A stretch of DNA of 37,295 nt from NCBI GenBank assembly GCA_946480815.1, contig CAMLLB010000043.1:1-37295 (forward strand). Reading direction: 5' to 3'. Every line of letters begins with the position of its first letter. The stretch's first letter is position 1. Source of the stretch: an uncultured Flavobacteriales bacterium. GTDB taxonomy: Bacteria; Bacteroidota; Bacteroidia; Flavobacteriales; Crocinitomicaceae. This document shows, one piece after another, positions 1 to 7,104 of the stretch. A program made the position numbers and the translations under genes. The notes below the pieces were generated by a model that saw only the letters and a list, made by a program, of their open reading frames with translations, was not told the DNA's origin and made no database searches.

Positions 1-2
1 AT

Positions 3-230
3 TGCGACCATTTTATTTCCTGGGCAAGTGTTTATCCGCCCGATTTGGCAGTTGAAGAGCAAGCCGGACTGGCTAAAAAGAACACCTTCGTTCTGGGAAC
101 CGAGGATGAATTCTTTCCGAAAGCAGACCAGGAATTATTAATCGAAGACTACCAATCCAAAGGAATTCACATTGCCCGTTTTGAGGGAACACACGATATT
201 GATAAAGAAACTCTAATAAACATATTATGA
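3..230 (+). CDS. C-terminal fragment of an alpha/beta hydrolase (5' end outside the window)
   Basis: The reading frame is open from base 3 and continues upstream of the window, so only about 75 C-terminal residues are visible. The fragment has VLGTEDEFFP, which fits the strand and turn carrying the acidic catalytic residue, and GTHDID close to the end, which fits the catalytic histidine loop of alpha/beta-hydrolase esterases. The nucleophile elbow would lie upstream and cannot be seen. The TGA stop overlaps the ATG of the next gene by 4 bp (ATGA), so the two are probably translationally coupled. The substrate is unknown. A TTG at 45 is an internal codon, not a convincing start. Confidence 0.6.
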   Translation, partial: CDHFISWASVYPPDLAVEEQAGLAKKNTFVLGTEDEFFPKADQELLIEDYQSKGIHIARFEGTHDIDKETLINIL

Positions 231-835
231 AACGGTTCTTTCTGCTCTTTATAATGATTGCAAGTATCAACTTCAGTTTTTCCCAGGAAGATACGGAGCT
301 GTATATTCACGATGAAGAAGAAACAAGTGAAAAAGAATTCACTCCATACAATGAGATCGGTGCCGACTTACATTTTTCTGCCAGCACATTCGGTGGGACC
401 GGTGGAATCGGTTTAAAATTCGGGGTTGTTCGAAACAAATACCTTTCTTTCGGTCCTTCAGCACGATATCACTATTCATTTTACAAGCAATATGGCCTCA
501 CAGGATCTTATTCTGTTTATGGTGGCGGTGCATTTATCCACGGACGTTTTTTCAATTACCTGTTTGTGGGATTCGAATTCGAGCTTTTATCCAATCCCTA
601 TAATTATTCAAACGGGATTATTTCCACCAAACGGACCTGGGCACCAACCGGACTGTTGGGATTTGGGTTTTCCCATGCTTTCGGGGAAGAACAAAATTTC
701 AGGTTGAATGCCGGGATCATGTATGATATTATTAATAATGTGAATAGTCCTTTCAGACCCGGATACTTTATGAAAAAGGAAAACGGAACACTGATCCCGC
801 TTATTTACCGGATTGCATTCTTTTTTAAACTTTAA
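227..835 (+). CDS. Secreted protein, probable outer-membrane beta-barrel
   Basis: This 202-residue protein starts with a clear signal peptide (MKRFFLLFIMIASINFSFSQ), followed by an acidic stretch of about 20 residues. The rest has alternating aromatic/glycine-rich strands (for example GGTGGIGLKFGVV and YNYSNGIISTKRTWAPTGLLGFGF) and ends in FFFKL. This is typical of small outer-membrane barrels and porin-like proteins of Bacteroidota. No named family was recognised. The start overlaps the stop of the preceding hydrolase by 4 bp, suggesting one transcript. The barrel assignment is inference from sequence texture. Confidence 0.7.
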   Translation: MKRFFLLFIMIASINFSFSQEDTELYIHDEEETSEKEFTPYNEIGADLHFSASTFGGTGGIGLKFGVVRNKYLSFGPSARYHYSFYKQYGLTGSYSVYGGGAFIHGRFFNYLFVGFEFELLSNPYNYSNGIISTKRTWAPTGLLGFGFSHAFGEEQNFRLNAGIMYDIINNVNSPFRPGYFMKKENGTLIPLIYRIAFFFKL

Positions 836-869
836 CCAATGGAGAATTGATAATGGAATAATTGAAAAG

Positions 870-928
870 GTTGACTTCGGCTACACTGCGCCTATGCTGT
901 AGCTCCTGCGTAAGCATTCAGTCACCTT
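870..928. repeat. Copy 1 of a 59-bp dispersed intergenic repeat
   Basis: This stretch between two convergent genes is nearly identical to 6393-6451: same length, with two differences that I can see (GGCTACACT here, GACTACGCT there). It begins GTTGACTTCG and ends TCAGTCACCTT. An internal GCTACA/TGTAGC inverted pair could form a short hairpin. The first 15 or so bases are also shared with the repeat at 25722. Just upstream, AATTGATAATGGAATAATTGA is a decayed simple iteration resembling the sequence after 37177. Confidence 0.8.
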
Positions 929-930
929 AG

Positions 931-1491
931 TTACAGATTAGAACGAAAAGCAGTATAAACCGCCATATCCGAATAAACGCCATTGAAATAAACCCGTTCT
1001 TTAAAATGAGCTTCTTTTTCAAATCCTAAAGATTCCAGCAGAAAGATCGCTCCCCTGTTTGCCGGAGATACAAATGCTTCGATCGCATGCAGGTTCATTT
1101 GTTCAAAACCAAAGGAAACAATCGCCTGAACCGCTTCCAAAGCAATATTCTTTCCCCAGTAATCAACGGAAAGTTCTCCACCGATCTCTGCGCGATTATT
1201 CAAATAATCAATCCTGTTAAAACCGCAGGTGCCGATAATTTCCGAACCATTTCTTAAAATACCTGCCCAGGCTATTCCTGCTTTCGAATCAAAAGCATCT
1301 GCTGTCTTCTTTGCTAATTCTTCTGCCGCATCGATGCCGGTCATGTTGTTACGGGCAATGAACTGGTTTACGCGGTTATTCTGACGCATATGCATGATCT
1401 CGCGTGCGTCCTTTAGTTGGATTTGTCGTAAGAGCAGTCTTTCCGTTTGGATAACAGGAAACTGATCGAAGACTGTTTGGTTTATTTCCAT
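931..1491 (-). CDS. GNAT family N-acetyltransferase, RimJ/RimL-like
   Basis: The protein has 186 residues. ERLLLRQIQLKDAREI near residues 17-32 is the usual opening of RimJ/RimL-type GNAT enzymes. The acetyl-CoA-binding region is around VDYWGKNIALEAVQAIVSFGF, and SPANRGAIFLLESLGFEKE is the conserved motif B helix. The family transfers acetyl groups from acetyl-CoA to protein N-termini or small molecules; the acceptor here cannot be predicted. It stands alone, facing the beta-barrel gene, with a 59-bp repeat in the convergent gap. It starts with ATG and no obvious Shine-Dalgarno sequence. Confidence 0.85.
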   Translation of the reverse strand: MEINQTVFDQFPVIQTERLLLRQIQLKDAREIMHMRQNNRVNQFIARNNMTGIDAAEELAKKTADAFDSKAGIAWAGILRNGSEIIGTCGFNRIDYLNNRAEIGGELSVDYWGKNIALEAVQAIVSFGFEQMNLHAIEAFVSPANRGAIFLLESLGFEKEAHFKERVYFNGVYSDMAVYTAFRSNL

Positions 1492-1504
1492 AGTTAAAAG
1501 TTAC

Positions 1505-1557
1505 CTTCGGCTCCGCTCAGTTAACTTTTCTTCGAAGGTGACTGAGCGGAGTCGAAG
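1505..1557. repeat. Inverted-repeat hairpin element (CTTCGGCTCCGCTCAG family)
   Basis: The arms CTTCGGCTCCGCTCAG (1505-1520) and CTGAGCGGAGTCGAAG (1542-1557) pair at 15 of 16 positions around a 21-nt loop. A second element with the same arms lies at 25727-25794. Such GACTCCGCTCAG-type intergenic elements recur in many Flavobacteriia genomes (recollection, not checked here). Confidence 0.8.
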
Positions 1558-1565
1558 TCCCGGTC

Positions 1566-1596
1566 AAAAAAATCCTCTCCGAAAACGAAGAGGATT
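1566..1596 (-). terminator. Rho-independent terminator of the FKBP operon
   Basis: On the minus strand the stem is AATCCTCT/AGAGGATT with a 10-nt loop, followed directly by a run of seven T. It lies 6 nt after the stop of the FKBP lipoprotein gene. Confidence 0.85.
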
Positions 1597-1602
1597 TATG
1601 AA

Positions 1603-2520
1603 TTATTTTACAGATCCCATTGGTCCGAAATCAACCAGTTCAACATAGAAAACCAATGTTGAGAATGGCGGAATTGTATTCGGGTCCGGAGAATCTTTTC
1701 CGTAAGCCATGTTTTGAGGAACGTACAATTTGTATTTTCCTCCTTTTTTCATGAAAGGAATTCCGATCGTCCAGCCAGGGATCACTCCACCCAGGTTAAA
1801 TACCGGGATTTGAGGACCATTTAAGGAAGATTGCAGGGTATCACCTTCAGTATTCATCAAAACGTAATGTGCTTTTACATCACTTGTTGCTGTCGGACTA
1901 CCACCTGTTCCCGGTTGGATTGTTTCCATGTACAAGCCGTTCGGTAATTCTTTGATGGTTGCGATTTGTTTCACTTTGCTAAAGAATGCTGTTTCTTTTT
2001 TGGTTACTTCAGCCATAACACGCGTGTTGATCTTAACCATAAAGTCCTTCAACATCGTTTCTTTCACCTCCTTCTTGATCAAAGTGTCTTCTTTTTTCAA
2101 ACCAAGGCTGAAACCGTATACCAGGTACTCCTTATCAAATTCATTGAACGATTTCGCCTGTTTCCAACTTGATTTGAACATTCCTCCTATGAACTTACCA
2201 ATACATAATGAAGCATCTTTCACGTATTTTTGGTTGAATTCCTGTTGGTTTGCTCCCAATAAGTTTTGAATCGTCGTTTGACAAGCCGGATCAAATGCTT
2301 TTTCATTATCCAGTCCTTCTTCAAATCCTTTCAAAATCTGATCTTTATCGTATTTCGCAAAATTCGGGTCCTGAAGCAATTGTCCTGCATTATCAGCTCC
2401 CATCAAATAGGAAATTCGTTGTTTTTCGGTAGTTAAAGGCAAAGCCTTTACTCCTTCTTTATCATCACCACATGCGAAAGTAACTACTAAAAGCAGGGAA
2501 GCCAGAATGATTTTTTTCAT
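1603..2520 (-). CDS. FKBP-type peptidyl-prolyl cis-trans isomerase, lipoprotein
   Basis: I choose the ATG at 2520 (305 residues), 1 nt after the upstream stop; a TTG 15 nt further upstream would overlap the neighbour. The N-terminus MKKIILASLLLVVTFACGDD is a signal peptide with a lipobox, so the mature protein is probably lipid-anchored through that Cys. The middle resembles the helical FKBP N-terminal dimerisation region. About 110 C-terminal residues form the FKBP domain (VIPGWTIGIPFMKKGGKYKLYVPQ, FSTLVFYVELVDF). It is expected to catalyse prolyl isomerisation or act as a chaperone in the cell envelope. It is the second gene of a two-gene FKBP operon and ends at a clear terminator. Confidence 0.9.
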   Translation of the reverse strand: MKKIILASLLLVVTFACGDDKEGVKALPLTTEKQRISYLMGADNAGQLLQDPNFAKYDKDQILKGFEEGLDNEKAFDPACQTTIQNLLGANQQEFNQKYVKDASLCIGKFIGGMFKSSWKQAKSFNEFDKEYLVYGFSLGLKKEDTLIKKEVKETMLKDFMVKINTRVMAEVTKKETAFFSKVKQIATIKELPNGLYMETIQPGTGGSPTATSDVKAHYVLMNTEGDTLQSSLNGPQIPVFNLGGVIPGWTIGIPFMKKGGKYKLYVPQNMAYGKDSPDPNTIPPFSTLVFYVELVDFGPMGSVK

Positions 2521-2521
2521 C

Positions 2522-3127
2522 TTAATTGTTTTCAATTCCTAATAATTCTACATCAAAAATAAGCGTCATAAATGGCTTAATTGCTCCACCCGGATGCGGA
2601 TGCGCGCCGTACGCCAAATCCTGTGGAATATACAAGCGGTATTTTGATCCTACGGGCATCAATTGCAATGCTTCCGTCCAACCTTTAATCACCTGGTGTA
2701 CTCCGAAAGTTGCGGGAATTCCGCGTGTAACAGAACTGTCAAATACCGTTCCGTCGATCAATGTTCCATGATAATGAACATTTACCGTATCCGTACTTGT
2801 AGGTTTCGGTCCGTTACCCAATTCAACCACTTCGTACTGCAAACCTGAAGCAGTTGTTGTAACTCCTTCTTTCTTCGCGTTTTCAGCCAGGAATGTTTCT
2901 CCTTCGTTCTTGTATACTTCGAATTTTGAGGCAGTAACTTCCTGAACGTATTTCTGGATGATTTCGTTTGCCTGCTCCGGAGAATATTTCATTGTTTTTC
3001 CAGTAAAAACATCTGAAATAGCTTCTGCCATAACCGAAGGATCAATTCCTCCCAAATCCTGCTGCATCAAACTATCTGCAACGCTTAGACCAATGCAGTA
3101 GCTAACTGCCTGAATATCTTGTGACAT
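2522..3127 (-). CDS. FKBP-type peptidyl-prolyl cis-trans isomerase, probably cytosolic
   Basis: The protein has 201 residues with no signal peptide (MSQDIQAVSYCIGLSVADSL). It has a helical N-terminal dimerisation segment (about 1-80) and a C-terminal FKBP domain from about residue 95. The domain carries GTLIDGTVFDSS, FGVHQVIKGWTEAL, GSKYRLYIPQDLAYG and LIFDVELL, which line the FKBP active site. This is the FkpA/FklB (FKBP22-like) architecture. With the lipoprotein FKBP 1 nt downstream, the pair probably arose by duplication followed by different localisation (inference). Confidence 0.92.
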   Translation of the reverse strand: MSQDIQAVSYCIGLSVADSLMQQDLGGIDPSVMAEAISDVFTGKTMKYSPEQANEIIQKYVQEVTASKFEVYKNEGETFLAENAKKEGVTTTASGLQYEVVELGNGPKPTSTDTVNVHYHGTLIDGTVFDSSVTRGIPATFGVHQVIKGWTEALQLMPVGSKYRLYIPQDLAYGAHPHPGGAIKPFMTLIFDVELLGIENN

Positions 3128-3141
3128 ATTTTTATTTTGGG

Positions 3142-3149
3142 CAAAAATA
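3142..3149 (-). promoter_or_regulatory. Bacteroidota -7 promoter box for the FKBP operon
   Basis: TATTTTTG on the minus strand matches TAnnTTTG and lies 14 nt upstream of the start codon. No good -33 TTG is seen at the usual spacing. Confidence 0.5.
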
Positions 3150-3213
3150 CAAAAACCTCAGGATCGGGTTTCTAAAATTTGTGATTATTAGGGACTAAGT
3201 TTATATAAGTGTT

Positions 3214-4347
3214 CTATAACTTGTTCTTAACCCGCTCAATATCTTTGTAAAAATCAGCTTTATTCACGATCTCATCTCCCAATTGTTCAAATCCTTTCTG
3301 GTAATGCTCCAAAGCCATCCGATACTGTTTTCTATTTTCGTAATAGGCACCAAGTCCATAATATCCGGCATAGAAAAACGGATTTTTTTGAATCGTAAAT
3401 TCAGATAGCTTTTTCAATTCATCCCATTTATGATGATAAGCCAATGAGTTCAGTGCAAATTCGAAATCTTCTTTGCAAATATCAACCGTTATTCCATAAG
3501 TTTTGTTCATCTTTTGGTAATATGCTTCGAGTTTTCCGCGGTCCAGCACCGGCATTTTTTTACTGTACTGAAAATGTAAATTCAATGGTTGGGCATTCCT
3601 GAATGAGAAACCCAAAGCTTCTTCGATTCCCTGCGGAACAAGGGTCAAATGTGTTTTCTGAACCAGATTTACAAAGGTTATTTGTTCACTTGAGAATCCC
3701 ACTTTTTTCAATTTTTGTTGAAATGCATGGATGGAAGATCGGTGTCCGCTCAGATCATTAGAAGCAGTGATCGTTATTAGTGAAAATACCAGGGAATCTT
3801 TCAGGAAGTACTCACTGGTTTTTTGCTGCATACTTTCCGGTAAATACGGACTTAAAGCCAAGTAAGATTGAAAAGACGCCGGATCGTTTATAGCTGTGAG
3901 GTAAACATAACTTGCCGTAAAAGAATGCCCGATCAGCACGGAATAAATAGATGTTTTGTACCGATTTTGAATGTATGACTTCAATTCGTCTATCAGAAAT
4001 GACCTGAACTTTTTCCCTTGTTCGCTCAACTCACCCGTTTTTAAGGAATACCCGCAATCAACCCACCGAAGAGAATCCTGATGAATAGCAACTACAATTG
4101 CAGGAATAGTCCGTTCAGCGGTGAAAAGGTAATCATTCGTACTTGCTACCAAAGCTCCTATTCTCTCCCCATCAAGTACGTAAATCACCGGATATGTTTT
4201 CAATGAATCATAACCATGTGGAAAATAAACAGAAACCGTTCGATCTGTATCCAGTGCATCCGAATAAAACGAGATTTCCCGTTGAGCGAATAGTTGAGAG
4301 CCAAAAACTCCGGAAACGAACAGGAAACAAAGTAATTGGTTGATCAT
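3214..4347 (-). CDS. Secreted alpha/beta-hydrolase (esterase D/enterochelin-esterase-like) with C-terminal TPR-like region
   Basis: I choose the ATG at 4347 (377 residues): it gives a signal peptide (MINQLLCFLFVSGVFGSQLFAQ) and lies 1 nt after the upstream stop. VSVYFPHGYDSLKTYPVIYVLDGE is the start of the PF00756-type esterase fold. VLIGHSFTAS near residue 137 is the nucleophile elbow, and KTHLTLVP near 232 fits the catalytic histidine. From about residue 285 the chain becomes helical and TPR-like (FYAGYYGLGAYYENRKQYRMALEHYQKG). It probably acts in the periplasm or at the surface on an ester; the substrate is unknown. It forms an operon with the DUF6624 gene upstream. Confidence 0.82.
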   Translation of the reverse strand: MINQLLCFLFVSGVFGSQLFAQREISFYSDALDTDRTVSVYFPHGYDSLKTYPVIYVLDGERIGALVASTNDYLFTAERTIPAIVVAIHQDSLRWVDCGYSLKTGELSEQGKKFRSFLIDELKSYIQNRYKTSIYSVLIGHSFTASYVYLTAINDPASFQSYLALSPYLPESMQQKTSEYFLKDSLVFSLITITASNDLSGHRSSIHAFQQKLKKVGFSSEQITFVNLVQKTHLTLVPQGIEEALGFSFRNAQPLNLHFQYSKKMPVLDRGKLEAYYQKMNKTYGITVDICKEDFEFALNSLAYHHKWDELKKLSEFTIQKNPFFYAGYYGLGAYYENRKQYRMALEHYQKGFEQLGDEIVNKADFYKDIERVKNKL

Positions 4348-4348
4348 T

Positions 4349-5350
4349 TTAATCCTGTTGGTATTTTTTCTGTTCTTCTTCGTAACGCGGAAGGTTAAGC
4401 TTGTATTCTTCCACATTCCAGGTCATCCCCCAATAACTGACATAATCCTGGAGTTTCCCTAAGCCGACACTAGCTCTTCGTTGATCCACATGATCGGGAT
4501 CTTCTAATGGAAGAACATAATTTTCACCGCTTTCCCGGAACATCCCGATCTGACTACCATAAATTTGCTTTTTGCCTTGTCCCAGGGCCACCCGATCTTC
4601 TAATAAGGCCAGACTGGAAGCAGCTGCATTTCCTTTTGCAACTGCTTCACGCATCATCGGCAAGTACTGTTCCTGGGTTTTCTGATCAGCATGCTGAATC
4701 ACAAGGAACAGGGTAGAATTTCCTTTTCCACCTACGATATCCGGTCCTAACCAACCGCGGGTATCCAATATCTTTTTAACTTCTATCAAATTCAGGGAAT
4801 CTTTCAATCCGATCACTTTCCAAATCGAATCCATTTGCGGGGATTTCCAGCCATACTTGTCCTGGATTTCCTTAAGCTGCATGCGGTGTGACTGATCGTC
4901 GTTATAAATTTTATTTAATTGAGTCACAAGTGGTTTATCATATTTGGCTTCTTCTTTTTCTTTATTTGCCGTGACTTGTTTGATTACCTTTTTCCAGCGC
5001 TTGTCTTTGTGCAGGGAACTGAGATCCGAATCAGAAGTGATGTGTTCCAGATTTGTGTAACCTCCCTTATTTGCGATAATAAATAACTGAACAAATGCAG
5101 AATCCGGTTGACCATACAAAGCCCAGGAGCATGCTGCATTGTAGCGATCTCCTGAATATCCTTTTCCTCCCAAAGCTACAAAAGCCTCTGCGTACTTTTC
5201 CGCAGAAGCTTTGTAGTCTTTAATTTCATAAAAACCAAATGCTTGAGTTACCAGCGAATCATAAACTTGTTCCTGTTGTGCATGAGCATTTTGCACCCCG
5301 AACAAGCAACTAAAGATTATCACACTGAATATAAAAGTGGTTCTGATCAT
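4349..5350 (-). CDS. Secreted DUF6624-domain protein with N-terminal TPR-like region
   Basis: The protein has 333 residues. A signal peptide (about 1-25, ending NAHAQ) is followed by a TPR-like helical part (FGFYEIKDYKASAEKYAEAF, then YNAACSWALYGQPDSAFVQL). The C-terminal half, with ILDTRGWLGPDIVGGKGN, FLVIQHAD, LPMMREAV, ALLEDRVALGQGKKQIYGSQ and YVLPLEDP, matches what I know of DUF6624. That family is common in Bacteroidota and has no established function. It is the first gene of an operon with a secreted esterase-like gene 1 nt downstream. Confidence 0.8.
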   Translation of the reverse strand: MIRTTFIFSVIIFSCLFGVQNAHAQQEQVYDSLVTQAFGFYEIKDYKASAEKYAEAFVALGGKGYSGDRYNAACSWALYGQPDSAFVQLFIIANKGGYTNLEHITSDSDLSSLHKDKRWKKVIKQVTANKEKEEAKYDKPLVTQLNKIYNDDQSHRMQLKEIQDKYGWKSPQMDSIWKVIGLKDSLNLIEVKKILDTRGWLGPDIVGGKGNSTLFLVIQHADQKTQEQYLPMMREAVAKGNAAASSLALLEDRVALGQGKKQIYGSQIGMFRESGENYVLPLEDPDHVDQRRASVGLGKLQDYVSYWGMTWNVEEYKLNLPRYEEEQKKYQQD

Positions 5351-5378
5351 TTGATAATTATTGGGCTTTGTTATAGCA

Positions 5379-5386
5379 CAAAATTA
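5379..5386 (-). promoter_or_regulatory. -7 promoter box for the DUF6624/esterase operon
   Basis: TAATTTTG on the minus strand matches TAnnTTTG about 28 nt before the start codon. A TTG sits upstream, but with shorter spacing than the usual 19-21 nt. Confidence 0.5.
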
Positions 5387-5422
5387 CTCCGTCAAAAAAT
5401 CAAATACTTGTAGAATTGGGAC

Positions 5423-6214
5423 TCATTCATCAAATTTCCAAAAAATATCTTCTTCTCCCATTTTTTGAATGGATGCGAAAAAAGTACCCGGCGTTTGACC
5501 CGTTAATTCTTTGAACCGGTTCGTAAAATCCGATTGGTCATAATACAAACTGTAAAGTGAAACTTCTGTCAGATTTTTCATTCCCATACCGTTTGCTGCC
5601 TGAATACTGGTGCGAAACTTAACCACTTTCTTATATTCTTCCATTGAACATCCCAAATGCTTTTTGAAATGACGAAGTAAGGTTTTCCTGCTCACACCGA
5701 TCTGAAGCGCCAGATCGTCCACCTGGATGGTCCCGAATGTATTGAAAATATGATTCACAGCTTCTTTTACGATTTCCAGGTCCGGATTTGGCCTGAATCG
5801 TTTCCCGAACAAGGCATCAAGCAAATCCCTCTTTTCGTTTAGGTCCTTTGCTCGGAATACTTCTTTCAATTCGGGAATAATTTCCGGATTCCAATGCTGA
5901 AAGAGAAATGTCTGCGGATCATAGAGCTCCGAAACAGGTAAGGAAACAAAGTGATTCAATCCCAAGGGGTTAAATGCAACACCAATCTTATGAAACACTC
6001 CTTTGAGGTCGACTGAAATTTGCCTGTTGTAATTCATGGTATACAAAGCACGAAGTGTTTCTCCCTCATCATAGACTGTAAATCCATGTTTGAAATGCGG
6101 ATAAAACACAAAGCTCCTTTGGAAATCAAGCTCATCCGAATCATGGAAGTAATAATAGGAAATATACTTTGATACCTCATCTTTCTTCGGCTTGACGGTA
6201 ACGAAACGCTCCAT
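5423..6214 (-). CDS. AraC-family transcriptional regulator
   Basis: The protein has 263 residues. The N-terminal part (YISYYYFHDSDELDFQRSFVFYPHFKHGFTVY) resembles the DUF6597-type sensing region often found before AraC helix-turn-helix domains in Bacteroidota. The C-terminal 100 or so residues carry both HTH motifs: VDDLALQIGVSRKTLLRHFKKHLG, then LTEVSLYSLYYDQSDFTNRFKELTGQTPGTF. It likely binds DNA in response to a small molecule or stress. No target is visible. It stands alone, with 208 bp to the DUF6624 operon promoter region downstream and a repeat-rich gap upstream. Confidence 0.9.
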   Translation of the reverse strand: MERFVTVKPKKDEVSKYISYYYFHDSDELDFQRSFVFYPHFKHGFTVYDEGETLRALYTMNYNRQISVDLKGVFHKIGVAFNPLGLNHFVSLPVSELYDPQTFLFQHWNPEIIPELKEVFRAKDLNEKRDLLDALFGKRFRPNPDLEIVKEAVNHIFNTFGTIQVDDLALQIGVSRKTLLRHFKKHLGCSMEEYKKVVKFRTSIQAANGMGMKNLTEVSLYSLYYDQSDFTNRFKELTGQTPGTFFASIQKMGEEDIFWKFDE

Positions 6215-6392
6215 GATTCAAAAATAACTATTCCGGACCGGATCATTTTTCAGTTCAATCAACATTTCGGGCTATTCAATAAAAAACGATCTCCTAATTC
6301 CTAATAAAAATGTTCAAATCTTCTTCGCTCTGTGCTTCGCTGAAGCTTCAGCATAAGCGTTTTGAGCTTCGAAGGTTTAAATGGTTTAAAGA

Positions 6393-6451
6393 GTTGACTT
6401 CGACTACGCTGCGCCTATGCTGTAGCTCCTGCGTAAGCATTCAGTCACCTT
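6393..6451. repeat. Copy 2 of the 59-bp dispersed intergenic repeat
   Basis: This copy matches 870-928 over 59 bp with two visible differences. It lies in the 313-bp gene-free stretch 6215-6527. Earlier in that stretch, 6333-6350 holds CTTCGCTGAAGCTTCAGC, whose CTTCGCTGAAGCTT part recurs at the right end of the window. I see no gene in this stretch. Confidence 0.8.
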
Positions 6452-6481
6452 GTTTGCTAAAGTTCAATATTCGCAATTCGC

Positions 6482-6525
6482 TCCGTCAGCTGACGGACGT
6501 AATTCGTAATTCGTAATTCGTAATT
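6482..6525. repeat. 16-bp palindrome followed by four tandem CGTAATT units
   Basis: TCCGTCAGCTGACGGA (6482-6497) is a perfect palindrome. It is followed without a gap by four perfect 7-bp CGTAATT units (6498-6525). The array ends just before the stop codon of the minus-strand GNAT gene, so the palindrome may act as a weak terminator for that gene. Confidence 0.8.
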
Positions 6526-6527
6526 CT

Positions 6528-6989
6528 TTAATGAATCTTTTTCTCCATTTTGATATTTCCGCGTTCGTATACTCCCGGTTCCAATTCAATTTCGGTGAAT
6601 CCGTATTTTTTATATAAGTGGATTGCCGGGCCCAGGATCGTATTTGAATACAGGATCAAAGAGGCGATCTGTTTCTGTTTTGCGAATTCCAGGCAATGTT
6701 CCAGCAAGAGTTTTCCGATACCCGATCCCCGGACATTTTTTGAAACTGCCATTTTTCCCAGTTCAAAAACCTCATCGTTTTTCTTTAGAAGGGAAGCAGT
6801 TCCTACTATTTCTTCACCCCGCTTTGCAAAAAAGATAAAACCGCCCTTATCCAAAATGTATTCCTGCGGATTGCAAAGTGACAACCGATCTCCTTCTTCC
6901 ACATGGAAATACTCTTCCAGCCACTCGTAATTGAGGGTTTTAAGGTATTCTTTCAGTTCATCTGAATAATTTATAATTTCAACCAACAT
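6528..6989 (-). CDS. GNAT family N-acetyltransferase
   Basis: The protein has 153 residues. ELGKMAVSKNVRGSGIGKLLLEHCLEFAKQ (about residues 75-105) contains the R/QxxGxG/A acetyl-CoA pyrophosphate loop as RGSGIG. It is followed by the LYSNTILGPAIHLYKKYGFTEIE motif B. The acceptor cannot be predicted. It is a monocistronic gene between intergenic repeats; the tandem CGTAATT array ends right after its stop, and a 28-bp palindrome lies just upstream of its start. Confidence 0.88.
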   Translation of the reverse strand: MLVEIINYSDELKEYLKTLNYEWLEEYFHVEEGDRLSLCNPQEYILDKGGFIFFAKRGEEIVGTASLLKKNDEVFELGKMAVSKNVRGSGIGKLLLEHCLEFAKQKQIASLILYSNTILGPAIHLYKKYGFTEIELEPGVYERGNIKMEKKIH

Positions 6990-7011
6990 GGTACAAAATT
7001 ACCAGAATCTA

Positions 7012-7039
7012 GTAGATACGCGATTAATCGCGTATCTAC
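7012..7039. repeat. 28-bp perfect palindrome with CGCGATTAATCGCG core
   Basis: The arms are GTAGATACGCGATT and its exact complement. The 14-bp core CGCGATTAATCGCG and the outer GTAG/CTAC are shared with the palindrome at 23555-23594, but the three bases between differ in a compensated way: ATA/TAT here, GGG/CCC there. It lies between the start of the GNAT gene and the end of metZ. A degenerate GGAATTC/GGAATTG iteration follows at 7080-7104. Confidence 0.85.
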
Positions 7040-7104
7040 ATTGTAATTAGGATCCGGATAGCACATTGGGACAACATTCGGAATTCGGAATTGGGAATTC
7101 GGAA

